Source: Paenibacillus silvisoli
GTDB lineage: Bacteria; Bacillota; Bacilli; Paenibacillales; Paenibacillaceae
Reading direction: 5' to 3'
NCBI RefSeq assembly: GCF_030866765.1
Contig: NZ_CP133017.1
Location: forward strand, 6,414,001-6,478,000
Length of the DNA stretch: 64,000 bases
Made by a program: the position numbers and the translations under genes. A model generated the notes under the pieces. The model had not been told where the DNA came from. It worked only from the letters and a program-made list of their open reading frames with translations, and ran no database searches. How positions within the stretch are numbered: the first letter of the stretch is position 1; every line of letters starts with the position of its first letter. Of the stretch, positions 31,013 through 38,466 are shown in pieces.

Positions 31013-31642
31013 TTATTTCGTTCCGAACATACGGTCGCCCGCATCGCCAAGACCCGGTACGATGTAGCCGTGATCGTTAAGATGGCTGTCGAGAGCGGCC
31101 AAGCAAATATCGACATCCGGATGCGCCTTGCGAACCGCCTCTACGCCTTCCGGCGCCGCGATGAGGCACATCAATTTGATTTGCGTGCAGCCGCGCGTCT
31201 TGAGCGCTTGAATCGCCGCGTTCGCCGAGCCGCCGGTAGCGAGCATCGGATCGATCACGATAAGCAGCCGCTCCGTCGCATCGGACGGCAGGTTGACGTA
31301 GTATTCAACCGGCTCCAGCGTGTCGGGATTGCGGAACAAGCCGATGTGGCCGACCTTGGCCGACGGAATGAGCTTCAGCATACCGTCTACCATGCCGAGT
31401 CCCGCGCGCAAAATCGGCACCAGACCGACCATGCGTCCGGAAATCACCTTGCTTGTCGCTTCCACGACGGGCGTTTTGACCGTAACGGTCTCAAGCGGCA
31501 AATCTCTTGTAATTTCATATGCCATCATGGTGGCGACTTCATCGACTAGCTCGCGGAAGTCCTTCGTCTTCGTATCTTTGTCGCGAATAAAGGTCAGCTT
31601 ATGCTGGATTAGCGGATGGTCGCATATTGTGAGATTGCCCAT
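31013..31642 (-). CDS. upp: Uracil phosphoribosyltransferase
   Basis: 209 aa, the standard length. It converts uracil and PRPP to UMP (pyrimidine salvage). The PRPP-binding motif '[16 protein letters not shown]' lies near residues 127-142, and the uracil site '[18 protein letters not shown]' closes the C-terminus. The AGGAGGAT ribosome binding site precedes the ATG. In B. subtilis upp also sits just before the atp operon, and here only wecB intervenes. Confidence 0.97.
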   Translation of the reverse strand: MGNLTICDHPLIQHKLTFIRDKDTKTKDFRELVDEVATMMAYEITRDLPLETVTVKTPVVEATSKVISGRMVGLVPILRAGLGMVDGMLKLIPSAKVGHIGLFRNPDTLEPVEYYVNLPSDATERLLIVIDPMLATGGSANAAIQALKTRGCTQIKLMCLIAAPEGVEAVRKAHPDVDICLAALDSHLNDHGYIVPGLGDAGDRMFGTK

Positions 31643-31776
31643 TGTCTATTCATCCTCCTGGATTGCTTTTCAACTGACTATTATAGCATTCGGCACATCA
31701 ATATGCCATGTGAGCCGTTCCTGTCGCGAAACACATGCAAAGTATACCCAAAATAGCTTATATTCCGTCAGTCGAA

Positions 31777-32886
31777 TCAGCTGCCGCCACCGCAGCTGCT
31801 GCCGCATGAAGAGCCGCTGCCGCAGGAAGAAGAGGAACCTCCATCGCCGGAGCCGGAGTCCGAAGAACACGAGCTGCCGCCGTCATTGCTTCCGTTGCCC
31901 GAATCGTTGCCATTGCCGGAATCGTCGCCGCTGCCGCAAACCACAACTGACCCGCCGCACGAGCTGTTTGAATTCCGCTGCTCTTCGGTTTGAATCTGAT
32001 CCATCTGATCATGGAATTGATCGGTTGGACCGTACGAAGAGAAGAAGAACATCCCGGAGAGCATGCCGGTCGTCAGCATGCCGGACGAGTCCCAATCCGA
32101 TCGGCCTTGATAAGCGGGTTCGTGCCTGAGCGTGGAAAGCCGCTTGCCCCGCTCGATCAAGAAATCGACCGTTGCGGCCAGATCGCCGAACTGCGCCGCG
32201 GCCCGCTCATTGAACCGTGTCTTGCGAAGCTCGCCCGAATCGCCAAACTCCAGCTCGCGCATGAGCTCCTGCGGCATCGGCGTCCTGTAGAAAGCGCCCC
32301 ACAGCTGACCGCTCACAGGCACCGGAATGAACAGCTCTCCGTAGATCCAGTCGAACCAAGCACGCTCGCCAGGATTCGGCTTGGCCTCCGTCGTGTGCGG
32401 CGCGTGATGGATCGTATTGCCGCAAAACTGCTTGCAAAATTGCTCATACTCCCTTGTAAACATCAGCATCTCATGCCAAACCTCGTCGACGCGCACGCTG
32501 TACATCGGCACGTTCCGCAGCACGCCGCACATGAGAAAATAACGCTTCAGCTCGAACCACTGCCACTGCCATTCGCCTTCGCGCATGCTCGGCGTACGCT
32601 TCAGCACGCGGTCCTTGACGCGCGCCTCGAAATCGGGCGAGAGCGCGGCTTCAAGACGCTCCGCTGCGGATCTCGCCGGATGCCCCTCCGGAACGCCGAG
32701 ACTGACCGGCGGCTTGCGCATCGGCACGGCCGATCCACGCGAGCCGGTGCTTGAGCGAAATTGCCCCGAACCCGAACCCGAACCCGAGACCGGCCGCCCG
32801 CCGCGGCTCTGAACGAGCTTCACAACGATAAACGCAATAATGATCAGAAAGAAAATCGTAAATAGACTCATAAACGGAAGGTTCAC
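31777..32886 (-). CDS. GRDP-like (glycine-rich domain) membrane-anchored protein with Cys/Gly/Ser tail
   Basis: 369 aa from GTG 32886; the ATG at 32871 is an alternative start. One N-terminal membrane helix (about 8-25) is followed by a Gly/Ser linker. A central region (about 75-200) with 'VDEVWHEMLMFTREYEQFC' and 'IHHAPHT' matches the conserved His-containing core of GRDP-like (glycine-rich-domain-containing) proteins. The last 80 residues are Ser/Gly/Asp/Asn- and Cys-rich, with repeated 'CGSG' blocks. Function is unknown; Cys/Gly tails of this kind occur on membrane proteins of Paenibacillus. The gene stands between the TIM-barrel gene and upp, all on the minus strand. Confidence 0.72.
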   Translation of the reverse strand: MNLPFMSLFTIFFLIIIAFIVVKLVQSRGGRPVSGSGSGSGQFRSSTGSRGSAVPMRKPPVSLGVPEGHPARSAAERLEAALSPDFEARVKDRVLKRTPSMREGEWQWQWFELKRYFLMCGVLRNVPMYSVRVDEVWHEMLMFTREYEQFCKQFCGNTIHHAPHTTEAKPNPGERAWFDWIYGELFIPVPVSGQLWGAFYRTPMPQELMRELEFGDSGELRKTRFNERAAAQFGDLAATVDFLIERGKRLSTLRHEPAYQGRSDWDSSGMLTTGMLSGMFFFSSYGPTDQFHDQMDQIQTEEQRNSNSSCGGSVVVCGSGDDSGNGNDSGNGSNDGGSSCSSDSGSGDGGSSSSCGSGSSCGSSCGGGS

Positions 32887-32958
32887 CGCCTTTGCACGGA
32901 TATACGGTCATCATAACATGAAGCCGGCTTCTTGCCGCTGAATTTTCGCTAAAATCAG

Positions 32959-32996
32959 GAAAAAAAGCTGCGCCGCGCGGATGGCGGCACAGCTTT
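32959..32996 (-). terminator. Terminator after the TIM-barrel isomerase gene
   Basis: AAAGCTG-GCCGC pairs with GCGGC-CAGCTTT around a short loop, followed on the minus strand by a T-run (TTTTTTT, 32959-32966). Confidence 0.88.
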
Positions 32997-33009
32997 CTTG
33001 GAATAAGAA

Positions 33010-33801
33010 TTACCCGCGAAGAAGCAGGCGGTTAAAATGGCCGATCGTGTATTGAACGCCTTTGTCGCCCAGCTCGCCCTGCCATGTATGGGAGTGCGGC
33101 TCGATGCTTAGGCCGCCTGCGTAGCCGACGCCATATAGGATGGCCATGAACGTGCCCCAATCCGTTTGGTCAAGACCGGCCGGCGGATCGTCGAAGCGCT
33201 TGCCGTCCACGATAACGGAGCCCTTGATGTGGACATGCTTGATGCGCGTGCCCCAATCCGTAATTTCCTTCAAATAATCTTGGCCCGCATAACGAGCGTG
33301 CGACGGATCGTACTTGATGCCGAGCTCCGGCAAGTGACCGTGGATCAGCTTCCATGCCATTTCGTTCACGATGAAATTGTTCCAGTGGCAGTTGTAAGTA
33401 GCAATCGCGACGCCGCGCGCCTTGCCGTATTCGATGAGAACGGTGAACAGGTTGATCGCCGCCGTAATATTTTCGTAGTAAGTAAGCTCTTCGACGTAGT
33501 TGCAGCCGCTTACGAATACCGGACAGCCCAGCTCCTGGCACGCGTCGATAAGCGCGTATGCCGCCTTCAACTCGTCCTCGACGATGCTGCCGTCCTTAGC
33601 GATCCGGTCCGGGCCCCAGCGGCCGATGGAAGCGACGCTTACGCCAGTCCGCTCGCCGGCGGCTTTCAGTTCCGGCACTAGTTCCGTAAAGGTTGCCGCG
33701 GGAACGCCCACGTTCACGCAAAACTCCAAAAATTCCAAGCCGAGACCTGCCGCTTTATCGAAGCTCTCTGCACGGTAATCCGCGATAATCCCTAATTTCA
33801 T
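33010..33801 (-). CDS. Sugar phosphate isomerase/epimerase-type TIM-barrel protein
   Basis: 263 aa from the ATG at 33801, which has GAAGGAGAC 9 bp upstream; the open frame extends to 33906 but that stretch lacks a ribosome binding site. It is a xylose-isomerase-like TIM barrel (AP-endonuclease 2 fold). The opening 'MKLGIIADYRAESFDKAAGL' and the later 'ATYNCHWNNFIVN', 'GIKYDPSHARY' and 'HVHIKGSV' supply the Glu/His/Asp metal ligands usual for the fold, and 'LSIEPHSHTW' comes near the end. Family members act on inositol or keto-sugar derivatives; the substrate here is unknown. It is monocistronic, with its own terminator. Confidence 0.82.
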   Translation of the reverse strand: MKLGIIADYRAESFDKAAGLGLEFLEFCVNVGVPAATFTELVPELKAAGERTGVSVASIGRWGPDRIAKDGSIVEDELKAAYALIDACQELGCPVFVSGCNYVEELTYYENITAAINLFTVLIEYGKARGVAIATYNCHWNNFIVNEMAWKLIHGHLPELGIKYDPSHARYAGQDYLKEITDWGTRIKHVHIKGSVIVDGKRFDDPPAGLDQTDWGTFMAILYGVGYAGGLSIEPHSHTWQGELGDKGVQYTIGHFNRLLLRG

Positions 33802-34005
33802 AGCTTTCGTTCGTCTCCTTCGGATTGATTCGTTTGAAGGCATCCGAAACGTTTCGGCTACCCTTGTATGCCCACTATATAACTTGGAAGAAAGCGATTG
33901 CAACATATTCTTTTCGACACCAAGCGCATCGCAGCTTCACCATAGGGCGATTACCGCCGCGACAAGCGGCGGTTTCTTGTGAATCGGGCTCATGAGTGAG
34001 GCCCT

Positions 34006-34187
34006 TAACGGTTGCCACAGCGCTTATTTGTTCGAATAAGACGCATTTGAAAATGTAACGGTTGCAGCAGCGCCTATTTGGGGAAATCGGCTTGAATGAG
34101 CGGAAATGGAAGCCAATAAGCGCAATGGCAACCGTTACAGGTGGAATTCGCACTTTTAGAGCCAAATAAGCGCTGAGGCAACCGTTA
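34006..34187. repeat. 182-bp four-unit palindromic intergenic element, copy A
   Basis: Four 25-bp units. Two are direct (34006-34030 and 34056-34080, starting TAACGGTTGC and ending TATTTG). Two are inverted (34113-34137 and 34163-34187, containing AATAAGCGC and ending CAACCGTTA). Starts within each pair are exactly 50 bp apart. Same geometry as copies B (40581) and C (62632). It fills most of the 499-bp gap between glyA and the TIM-barrel gene, where I see no gene. Confidence 0.88.
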
Positions 34188-34248
34188 GCATGATAGCAGC
34201 ATGCGAAGCGTCTCTTAGCGAGTGGCGATACACGGTGCGGTGCTCAAT

Positions 34249-34279
34249 AAAAAAACCGCACCCCGGTCAGAGGTGCGGT
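34249..34279 (-). terminator. Terminator of the rpiB-ywlG-glyA operon
   Basis: ACCGCACC pairs with GGTGCGGT, followed by a seven-T run on the minus strand, 22 bp after the glyA stop. Confidence 0.9.
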
Positions 34280-34300
34280 CTACAATCGGCTTCGCCGATA

Positions 34301-35548
34301 TTAGTAAGTCATGCCTGGGTACAGCGGGTATTGCGACATCAGGTCGCTGACCATGCCGCGCGCTTTCGCAAGCACAGCTTCGTCCTTCGGATTTTTCAGC
34401 GTCATGGCGATAACTCCGGCGATCGTTTTCATCGCGTCTACGCCCATGCCGCGGGAAGTCGCCGCCGGCGTGCCGATCCGGATGCCGCTCGTGATGAACG
34501 GGCTTGTCGGATCGAACGGAATCGCGTTCTTGTTGACCGTAATTTGTACGGAGTCGAGCACGTGTTCAGCATCTTTACCTGTGATGCCGAGGTTGCGCAG
34601 GTCGATCAGCATCAGGTGGTTGTCCGTGCCGCCGGAAACGATGTTGATGCCTTCGCCGACCAACGCGTCAGCAAGCGCTTTGGCGTTGTCCACGACGTTT
34701 TTGCCGTACTCTTTGAACGAAGGCTGAAGCGCTTCGCCGAAAGCAACGGCTTTCGCTGCGATGATGTGCATCAGCGGGCCGCCTTGGGAGCCTGGGAATA
34801 CCGCTTTGTCGATCGCTTGCGCCCATGCTTTGCGGCAAAGGATCATACCGCCGCGAGGACCGCGAAGCGTTTTGTGCGTCGTTGTCGTTACGAAGTGCGC
34901 GTGCGGCACCGGGCTTGGGTGCAAGCCTGCAGCAACGAGGCCCGCGATGTGCGCCATGTCGACGAACAGAAGCGCGCCCACGTCGTTTGCGATGCGGCCA
35001 AGCTCTTCGAAATCGATGATCCGCGGGTATGCCGAAGCGCCTGCAACGATCATGCGAGGACGGTGCTTGAATGCCAGCTTGCGCACTTCCGCGTAGTCGA
35101 TCGTGAACGTGTCTTCGCTTACGCCGTAAGGAACGAAGTTGTACAGAAGGCCGGATGCGTTAACCGGGCTGCCGTGCGTCAAGTGGCCGCCGTGCGCCAG
35201 GTTCATGCCGAGTACCGTGTCGCCAGGGTTTAGCGCAGCCAGGTACACCGCCATGTTCGCTTGCGCGCCGGAGTGAGGCTGCACGTTCGCGTGCTCGGCA
35301 CCGAACAATTCCTTCGCACGGTTGCGCGCGATATCTTCCGCGATATCCACGTGCTCGCAGCCGCCGTAGTAGCGCTTGCCCGGATAGCCTTCCGCGTATT
35401 TGTTCGTCAGTACCGTACCCATCGCTTCAAGCACCGCTTCGGACACGATGTTCTCGGACGCGATCAGCTCGATGTTGTCGCGTTGGCGCTGCAGCTCAAG
35501 GCCAAGGGCTTTCATAATTTCGGGATCTTGTTTGCGTAGGTTTTCCAT
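34301..35548 (-). CDS. glyA: Serine hydroxymethyltransferase
   Basis: 415 aa. A PLP enzyme that converts serine and tetrahydrofolate to glycine and methylene-tetrahydrofolate, the main one-carbon source for purine synthesis. The PLP lysine is in '[15 protein letters not shown]', about residue 228. '[19 protein letters not shown]' and '[12 protein letters not shown]' near the start bind PLP and folate. Length is normal. It is the third gene of the rpiB-ywlG-glyA operon, behind a ZTP riboswitch. That fits, because ZTP accumulates when one-carbon folate is short. Confidence 0.97.
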   Translation of the reverse strand: MENLRKQDPEIMKALGLELQRQRDNIELIASENIVSEAVLEAMGTVLTNKYAEGYPGKRYYGGCEHVDIAEDIARNRAKELFGAEHANVQPHSGAQANMAVYLAALNPGDTVLGMNLAHGGHLTHGSPVNASGLLYNFVPYGVSEDTFTIDYAEVRKLAFKHRPRMIVAGASAYPRIIDFEELGRIANDVGALLFVDMAHIAGLVAAGLHPSPVPHAHFVTTTTHKTLRGPRGGMILCRKAWAQAIDKAVFPGSQGGPLMHIIAAKAVAFGEALQPSFKEYGKNVVDNAKALADALVGEGINIVSGGTDNHLMLIDLRNLGITGKDAEHVLDSVQITVNKNAIPFDPTSPFITSGIRIGTPAATSRGMGVDAMKTIAGVIAMTLKNPKDEAVLAKARGMVSDLMSQYPLYPGMTY

Positions 35549-35579
35549 GTTGATAAGTCCTCCTTGAATGTAAAAGATA

Positions 35580-36206
35580 TCAATCGCAGGTGCCGGCAGA
35601 CGGCGTCGTCAAGCCCGCTGCCTCCCGCGTGTAAACCGCACGTGCCCCGCCGATCAGCTTCGGCCGGGTATAAGCCATCGTCAAATGCGCTGAACCGATG
35701 GACCGGATCGTCGGACGAACCGGTACCGCGACGCGCTTCAGGTGCATGCCGATAAAGGTGTCGCCGATGTCGATGCCCGCATGGGCCTGGACCGATTCGA
35801 CCAGCACCGCTTCCGGCAGCGTTTGATACGCGTATGCCGCCATGGAGCCGCCGGCCTTGCGAACCGGAACCGCCGATACAAGCTCCAGCCCGTACCGCTC
35901 AGCCGCCTCGCGCTCCATCACGAGCGCGCGATTCAAATGCTCGCAGCACTGGTAAACCGGGTGAAAGCCCAGATCCTTGCGCACCGCTTCAACTCCGTCA
36001 TAAATCGCCGCCGCCGTTTCAATCGTACCGGATGTCCCGATGCGCTCTCCGAGCACCTCGCTGGTCGAACAGCCGATGACAAGCAGCTGTCCGTAGCGTA
36101 AGCCGGAGACGGCCGCCAGCTCGCGGACGACGGTTTCGACGTCTTTGGCCAGCTGATCCGTGTCCATACCGATGCCATTTTCCTTGCTTTGATCGCGGTC
36201 GCTCAT
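35580..36206 (-). CDS. ywlG: UPF0340/TIGR01440 family protein (YwlG)
   Basis: 208 aa. It belongs to the YwlG family of conserved Bacillota proteins of unknown biochemical function. Recognisable segments are '[20 protein letters not shown]', '[16 protein letters not shown]', '[20 protein letters not shown]' and '[19 protein letters not shown]'. It stands between rpiB and glyA exactly as in B. subtilis, and the short gaps imply one transcript. I would not assign a reaction; the conserved Cys/Glu/His residues suggest an enzyme. Confidence 0.9.
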   Translation of the reverse strand: MSDRDQSKENGIGMDTDQLAKDVETVVRELAAVSGLRYGQLLVIGCSTSEVLGERIGTSGTIETAAAIYDGVEAVRKDLGFHPVYQCCEHLNRALVMEREAAERYGLELVSAVPVRKAGGSMAAYAYQTLPEAVLVESVQAHAGIDIGDTFIGMHLKRVAVPVRPTIRSIGSAHLTMAYTRPKLIGGARAVYTREAAGLTTPSAGTCD

Positions 36207-36221
36207 ACCCGGAATCGCTCC

Positions 36222-36689
36222 TTACTCGGATTTCGCCGATTCGGCGTATTGAGCTTCGATGTTCATCACTTTGCCGACGCGGCCCACATGGCGCTCGCCG
36301 TTCGTGAACGGCGTCTCCAGCCAGATGCGGATAATCTCCTGGGCAACGCCAGGCCCGATGACGCGCTCTCCCATGGCCAGCACGTTCGTGTCGTTATGCT
36401 CGCGGGTCGCTTTTGCAGAAAACATATCGTGTACGAGCGCGCAGCGGATGCCTCTGACTTTGTTTGCCGCGATGGACATTCCGATGCCGGTGCCGCAGAT
36501 GAGAATGCCGCGGTCCGCCTTGCCCTGAGCCACTAGCTCGGCAACGGGAAGCGCGTAATCCGGGTAGTCAACCGACTGCGAGCAGTCGCACCCGACATCC
36601 TCGATCTCATGGCCCAGCGATTCAATGAACGGGACCAGCTCATCCTTCAAGCGGTAGCCCGCGTGGTCAGCTCCGATGGCGATTTTCAT
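36222..36689 (-). CDS. rpiB: Ribose-5-phosphate isomerase B
   Basis: 155 aa from the ATG at 36689 with GGGAGG upstream. The open frame continues to 36911 but that part is the riboswitch leader. It interconverts ribulose-5-phosphate and ribose-5-phosphate. 'IAIGADHAGYRLKDEL' (3-18) and 'GILICGTGIGMSIAANKV' (phosphate loop and catalytic Cys) identify the RpiB/LacAB family. 'SVDYPDYA' and 'EHNDTNVLAMG' complete the active site. It is the first gene of the ZTP-riboswitch operon, linking PRPP precursor supply to purine demand. Confidence 0.95.
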   Translation of the reverse strand: MKIAIGADHAGYRLKDELVPFIESLGHEIEDVGCDCSQSVDYPDYALPVAELVAQGKADRGILICGTGIGMSIAANKVRGIRCALVHDMFSAKATREHNDTNVLAMGERVIGPGVAQEIIRIWLETPFTNGERHVGRVGKVMNIEAQYAESAKSE

Positions 36690-36777
36690 AATCCATTTTC
36701 CTCCCAATAGATCCGCCGATGGCGGAAATTGTCGATTCGCAATGGCATTAGTATACCTGATTTCGCCGAAAAAGACG

Positions 36778-36812
36778 AAAAAAAGAGCAAGCATGCTCAC
36801 GCACGCTGCTCT
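36778..36812 (-). terminator. Intrinsic terminator of the ZTP riboswitch
   Basis: AGAGCA-GCGTGC pairs with GCATGC-TGCTCT (12 bp, one bulge) around a GTGA loop, followed by six T. It abuts the aptamer's 3' end, so aptamer folding can compete with it. It lies about 90 nt before the rpiB ATG. Confidence 0.88.
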
Positions 36813-36814
36813 TT

Positions 36815-36886
36815 GCCCAGGCGACCGGCCGTATGATCCGATGCTCCACCGTGGTTTAACCCACTTTCGTCGCCAGTTACATCGGA
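36815..36886 (-). ncRNA. ZTP (pfl) riboswitch aptamer
   Basis: On the minus strand: P1 arms CCGATG and CATCGG (36880-36885 and 36838-36843), the 'ACTGGCGA' joining segment, P2 'GTGGGTTAAACCAC' (36851-36864), 'GGAGCATCGG', and the 3' domain 'CCGGTCGCCTGGGC' (36815-36828). This order and the GCCTGGGC motif match the published ZTP/pfl riboswitch consensus, which senses the purine intermediates ZMP/ZTP. A terminator follows, so ligand should turn rpiB-ywlG-glyA on. ZTP riboswitches are commonly found upstream of glyA and purine/folate genes. Confidence 0.88.
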
Positions 36887-36906
36887 AACCGTCTTTAGTT
36901 GCTTTT

Positions 36907-36935
36907 ATCATAACGGATTATGGGGTGAAAATCAA
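36907..36935 (-). promoter_or_regulatory. Sigma-A promoter of the riboswitch operon
   Basis: Minus strand: TTGATT (36930-36935), 17-bp spacer, TATGAT (36907-36912). The predicted start site, near 36900, is just before the ZTP aptamer. Confidence 0.8.
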
Positions 36936-36976
36936 TCATTCCAGGGAGAAAGGACGCCGTTCCGACGCACCCATTT

Positions 36977-37552
36977 TTATCCTTGCAGCCGGTCGAGAAG
37001 CCGGCGGAGCGCCGCCTCGAGCTGTGCCGCGCTTTGTTCATAAACGGCCACCGGGCCGCCGAACGGATCGTCCACGTCGAAGCTCGGAACCCGCTGCTCC
37101 AGCTCCAATAGCCGCATACGCTCCGTCTCCGACAGCTGCTGTCCAAGCGACTGTTTGATATGCCAACTCGAATAGAGCCCTTCCAGCTCGGCGATGTCCG
37201 CCAGTACTTTCGGGTCCGTATTGACGTATTCCAGCAGCGTATGCGTCTTGTCGACGGCGCTTGGATAATGCTGCAGCAGTTGTCTTTTGTGACTCCCGGT
37301 CATGGTTAAAATCAAATCCGCCCAGGCGACGGAGCCGCTCTCCAGCGCCTTAGAGGTCCCATTATGCGTAATATCGCGACGGAATAACACCGTGCGCGCA
37401 TGGTTGGAGACGGGCAAGCCGTCGATGGTGGAGACGCCTGCGGAACGGATGTCCAGCTGCAAGCCCCGCTCCTGAGACAACGCCCGAAGCAGCGCTTCGG
37501 CCATAGGAGACCGGCACGTGTTGCCGGTGCATACGAATAGTATCCGTTTCAC
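36977..37552 (-). CDS. ywlE: Low-molecular-weight protein arginine/tyrosine phosphatase (YwlE-like)
   Basis: 191 aa from the GTG at 37552, preceded by GAGGGG; the frame runs open to 37630 without a better start. The N-terminal P-loop 'FVCTGNTCRSPMAEALLRAL' carries the catalytic Cys and Arg. The threonine in 'GNTCRS' is the residue that marks arginine phosphatases (YwlE) as against Tyr phosphatases. The general acid loop is 'VDDPFGGPVAVYEQSAAQL'. It is about 40 residues longer than B. subtilis YwlE. YwlE removes phosphoarginine marks made by McsB for ClpCP degradation. Gene order mntP-ywlE-rpiB matches B. subtilis. Confidence 0.88.
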   Translation of the reverse strand: MKRILFVCTGNTCRSPMAEALLRALSQERGLQLDIRSAGVSTIDGLPVSNHARTVLFRRDITHNGTSKALESGSVAWADLILTMTGSHKRQLLQHYPSAVDKTHTLLEYVNTDPKVLADIAELEGLYSSWHIKQSLGQQLSETERMRLLELEQRVPSFDVDDPFGGPVAVYEQSAAQLEAALRRLLDRLQG

Positions 37553-37581
37553 TTTTGCCGCACCCCTCATCGAGTTTGGAA

Positions 37582-38145
37582 TCAGAATATAAACAGTAAG
37601 CCGAACGTGAACAAAATAATGCCTCCGCAAGCTTCGCCGTATCCGCCAAGGCTTGCGCTAACTCGCCGGCCAAGCAGCAATCCGAGCACGGACATAACCC
37701 CGCCCGCGATGCCGAACAGCAATACCGTTAGCAGCATGTCCGCCTCGAACATTCCGAGCGATATGCCGACGGAAAACGAGTCGATGCTGACGCCGAGCGC
37801 AAATAACAGCATGCCCCACGAGCTGCGGTAATCGATCGACTCCACCGCGTCGCCGCGCAGCGAGCTGTAAATCATATGCCCGCCCAGCAGCAGCAGCAGC
37901 GCGCCGGCGGCCGTCGTCGCCACGCCGCCGAGCAGCGTGCTCACGTAATTGCCCGTAAAGATGCCCATCAGCGGCATCACGGTGTGAAAAATCGCAATGA
38001 TGACGCTAAGCTTCATTATATCGAGCAGCCGGATGCCTTTGAGCCCGATGCCGACACCCAGCGAAAAAGCGTCCATCCCAAGCGCCAGCGCTATAATCAT
38101 CAGCGTCAGCAGTTGTCCGGCATGATGCATCCCAGCGTCGATCAT
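37582..38145 (-). CDS. mntP: Manganese efflux pump MntP (YwlD)
   Basis: 187 aa, six membrane helices in two related halves. 'MIIALALGMDAFSLGVGIGL' and 'MLLFALGVSIDSFSVGISLG' carry the conserved Asp residues of the two-fold repeat used for Mn(II) export. The gene sits between ywlC and ywlE as in B. subtilis. I see no yybP-ykoY riboswitch in the 320-bp upstream gap. An inverted repeat next to the ribosome binding site could affect translation. Confidence 0.9.
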   Translation of the reverse strand: MIDAGMHHAGQLLTLMIIALALGMDAFSLGVGIGLKGIRLLDIMKLSVIIAIFHTVMPLMGIFTGNYVSTLLGGVATTAAGALLLLLGGHMIYSSLRGDAVESIDYRSSWGMLLFALGVSIDSFSVGISLGMFEADMLLTVLLFGIAGGVMSVLGLLLGRRVSASLGGYGEACGGIILFTFGLLFIF

Positions 38146-38156
38146 TTCATCCTCTC

Positions 38157-38193
38157 CTTGTCCGCAACCTCTTCACATGCATATGCGGACAAG
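38157..38193 (-). promoter_or_regulatory. Inverted repeat abutting the mntP ribosome binding site
   Basis: A perfect 10-bp stem, CTTGTCCGCA paired with TGCGGACAAG, 17-nt loop. On the mRNA the 3' arm ends in the first bases of the AAGGAGAGG ribosome binding site of mntP, so folding could mask it. Confidence 0.55.
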
Positions 38194-38245
38194 AGTGGAA
38201 AGATGTCCCAGACGCGTGTTGGCGCGGAGTGGGAGAGAATTGGTG

Positions 38246-38449
38246 GCGCTGGGCGCGGGGTGGCGCTGGGCGCGGGGCGGCGCTTGGCGCGATGCGACGC
38301 TAGGCGCGAAGCGGCGCTAGGCGCGAAGCGGCGCTAGGCGCGAAGCGGCGCTAGGCGCGAAGCGGCGCTAGGCGCGAAGCGGCGCTAGGCGCGAAGCGGC
38401 GCTAGGCGCGAAGCGGCGCTAGGCGCGGGGCTGCGCTGGCCGCGGGGCA
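38246..38449. repeat. 17-bp tandem repeat array, 12 units
   Basis: Unit GCGCTAGGCGCGAAGCG. Twelve contiguous units: six identical (38314-38415), one with a single change (38297-38313), and five degenerate units at the edges (for example GCGCTGGGCGCGGGGCG). 17 is not a multiple of 3, and no ribosome binding site is present, so it is not coding. It fills most of the gap between ywlC and mntP. Confidence 0.95.
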
Positions 38450-38466
38450 GTGCGCCTGCACGTTGG

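Noticed and set aside
33802-33906. N-terminal extension of the TIM-barrel isomerase
   Set aside because: GAAGGAGAC sits just before the ATG at 33801, and the family begins at that Met. The extension lacks a ribosome binding site.
34006-34187. Insertion sequence or MITE with terminal inverted repeats
   Set aside because: Two inverted pairs with fixed internal spacing, no transposase, no visible target duplication. The three copies diverge within units. Kept as a repeat element of unknown type rather than a mobile element.
36690-36911. N-terminal extension of RpiB
   Set aside because: This segment is the ZTP riboswitch leader and terminator; RpiB homologues begin at the MKIAIGADH Met.
38146-38245. 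yybP-ykoY manganese riboswitch upstream of mntP
   Set aside because: The conserved loop motifs of that aptamer are not present; only a simple inverted repeat is seen.
38246-38449. CRISPR array
   Set aside because: Units are 17 bp and contiguous, with no unique spacers and no cas genes nearby.
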